DNA from: Candidimonas nitroreducens
Lineage (GTDB): Bacteria; Pseudomonadota; Gammaproteobacteria; Burkholderiales; Burkholderiaceae_B
Assembly (NCBI RefSeq): GCF_002209565.1
Contig: NZ_NJIH01000001.1
Span: forward strand, 124,001-188,000
Direction of reading: 5' to 3'
Length of the DNA: 64,000 nucleotides
The notes under the pieces are model-generated. The model was given only the letters and a program-made list of their open reading frames with translations, searched no databases and had not been told where the DNA came from. Below are positions 63,478 to 64,000 of the stretch, piece by piece. The position numbers were made by a program, and so were the translations under genes. Position 1 is the first letter of the stretch; each line of letters starts with the position of its first letter.

Positions 63478-64000
63478 ATGCTTGCCGCCCATTTGCCGCC
63501 CCTGGCCGAATCGCTGTTCAGCCTGTTGGCGATCTGCAGCCTGCTGTTGGCCTTCGTCATGCTGGGGTCGCGCTGGCTCAAGGACTACCTCATCGCCTTT
63601 GCCGCCGAGTCCTGGCTGATCGCGATTCTTTCGGCGGCGGTGGGCTACTACGGGCATTACACCGAGCTCTATCTGATCGCCGTGCTTACCGCGCTGTTTC
63701 GCGGCGTGGTACTGCCGTGGATGATCCTGCGCGTGGTCGTGCGCCTGGACGTCGACCGTGAACTGCACGAACGCCTCTCGCCCAGCAAGAGCCTGGTCAT
63801 AGGCGGGTTGTTGACTCTGTTCGCCTTCGTGGTGTCCAACCACCTGGCTCTGGATCTCGGCGTGACCGGCACGATCGCCGTGCTGGCCCTGACCGTGATG
63901 CTGTCGATGAAGCTGATCGGCTTCCTGATGCTGAGCGTGCGCGGCGAGGCCATCAGCCAGGTGCTGGGGCTGCTGGTGCTGGAGAACGGCATATTCCTGG
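63478..64000 (+). CDS. HyfE-like membrane protein, cut by the window edge
   Basis: Partial gene, 174 codons visible from ATG 63478, four bases after the hyfC-like stop. The protein (ESLFSLLAICSLLLAFVMLG, then RGVVLPWMILRVVVRLDVDR, ELHERLSPSKSLVIGG, SMKLIGFLMLSVRGEAISQV, LGLLVLENGIFL) matches hydrogenase-4 component E, a NuoK-related membrane subunit. The order hyfC-hyfE-like suggests an operon that continues to the right with further antiporter-like and perhaps hydrogenase-like subunits. Confidence 0.85.
   Translation, partial: MLAAHLPPLAESLFSLLAICSLLLAFVMLGSRWLKDYLIAFAAESWLIAILSAAVGYYGHYTELYLIAVLTALFRGVVLPWMILRVVVRLDVDRELHERLSPSKSLVIGGLLTLFAFVVSNHLALDLGVTGTIAVLALTVMLSMKLIGFLMLSVRGEAISQVLGLLVLENGIFL

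Overview
The window is GC-rich chromosomal DNA from a betaproteobacterium, most likely Alcaligenaceae (Bordetella/Achromobacter/Pusillimonas relatives). The grounds are two Bug-type (TctC) binding proteins beside dioxygenase and aromatic-acid genes, the glnA-ntrB-ntrC, recG-oxyR and rph-rdgB-hemW neighbourhoods, and an AlcR/PchR-like iron regulator. No tRNA, rRNA, CRISPR array or intact insertion sequence was seen.

Layout. 1-4.6 kb: an iron module (PepSY membrane protein lacking its N-terminal part, TonB siderophore receptor, AraC regulator) with two Fur-box-like sites. 4.6-5.2 kb: a decayed P4-type integrase with candidate arm-type sites next to the 3' end of yicC. 5.2-20.3 kb: core genes (yicC, rph, rdgB, hemW, glnA-ntrB-ntrC behind a textbook NtrC/sigma-54 promoter, LysR/pirin pair, fpr, ridA, recG, oxyR). 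20.5-34.5 kb: transport (lone Liv-type binding protein; GntR-TauD-Bug operon; ugpBAEC; proC and a VUT/YhhQ transporter; livHMGF). 34.6-43.3 kb: GST, S9 peptidase, a glycerate pair (hydroxypyruvate reductase-like, glycerate kinase), epd, fumC, DUF488. 43.4-50.6 kb: a catabolic island (alpha/beta hydrolase, aryl-acid adenylating ligase, VOC protein, aryl-CoA-hydroxylase-like flavoprotein, TetR regulator, Bug protein). Its two outer transcription units share an unusual 50-bp dyad that encloses a sigma-70 promoter. 50.7-64 kb: a fluoride region. It holds three crcB-motif (fluoride) riboswitches: two control separate crcB-DUF190 loci (the second operon continues into a histidine phosphatase and an MFS transporter), and the third points the other way into a hydrogenase-4/complex-I-type membrane operon (hyfC- and hyfE-like) that runs off the right edge. 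Between the loci lie two PPC/DUF296 proteins, an L-2-haloacid dehalogenase, a small unknown protein, a periplasmic peroxiredoxin and an Fbp-type ABC importer.

How it works together. The left half is nitrogen, iron, redox and nucleotide housekeeping. The right half suggests use of carboxylic or aromatic acids taken up through Bug and ABC systems, combined with a heavy investment in fluoride resistance. The most interesting signals are the fluoride riboswitch before the hyfC-like gene, the paired operator/promoter dyads of the aromatic island, and a roughly 85-bp interspersed repeat present in two ABC-transporter transcripts.
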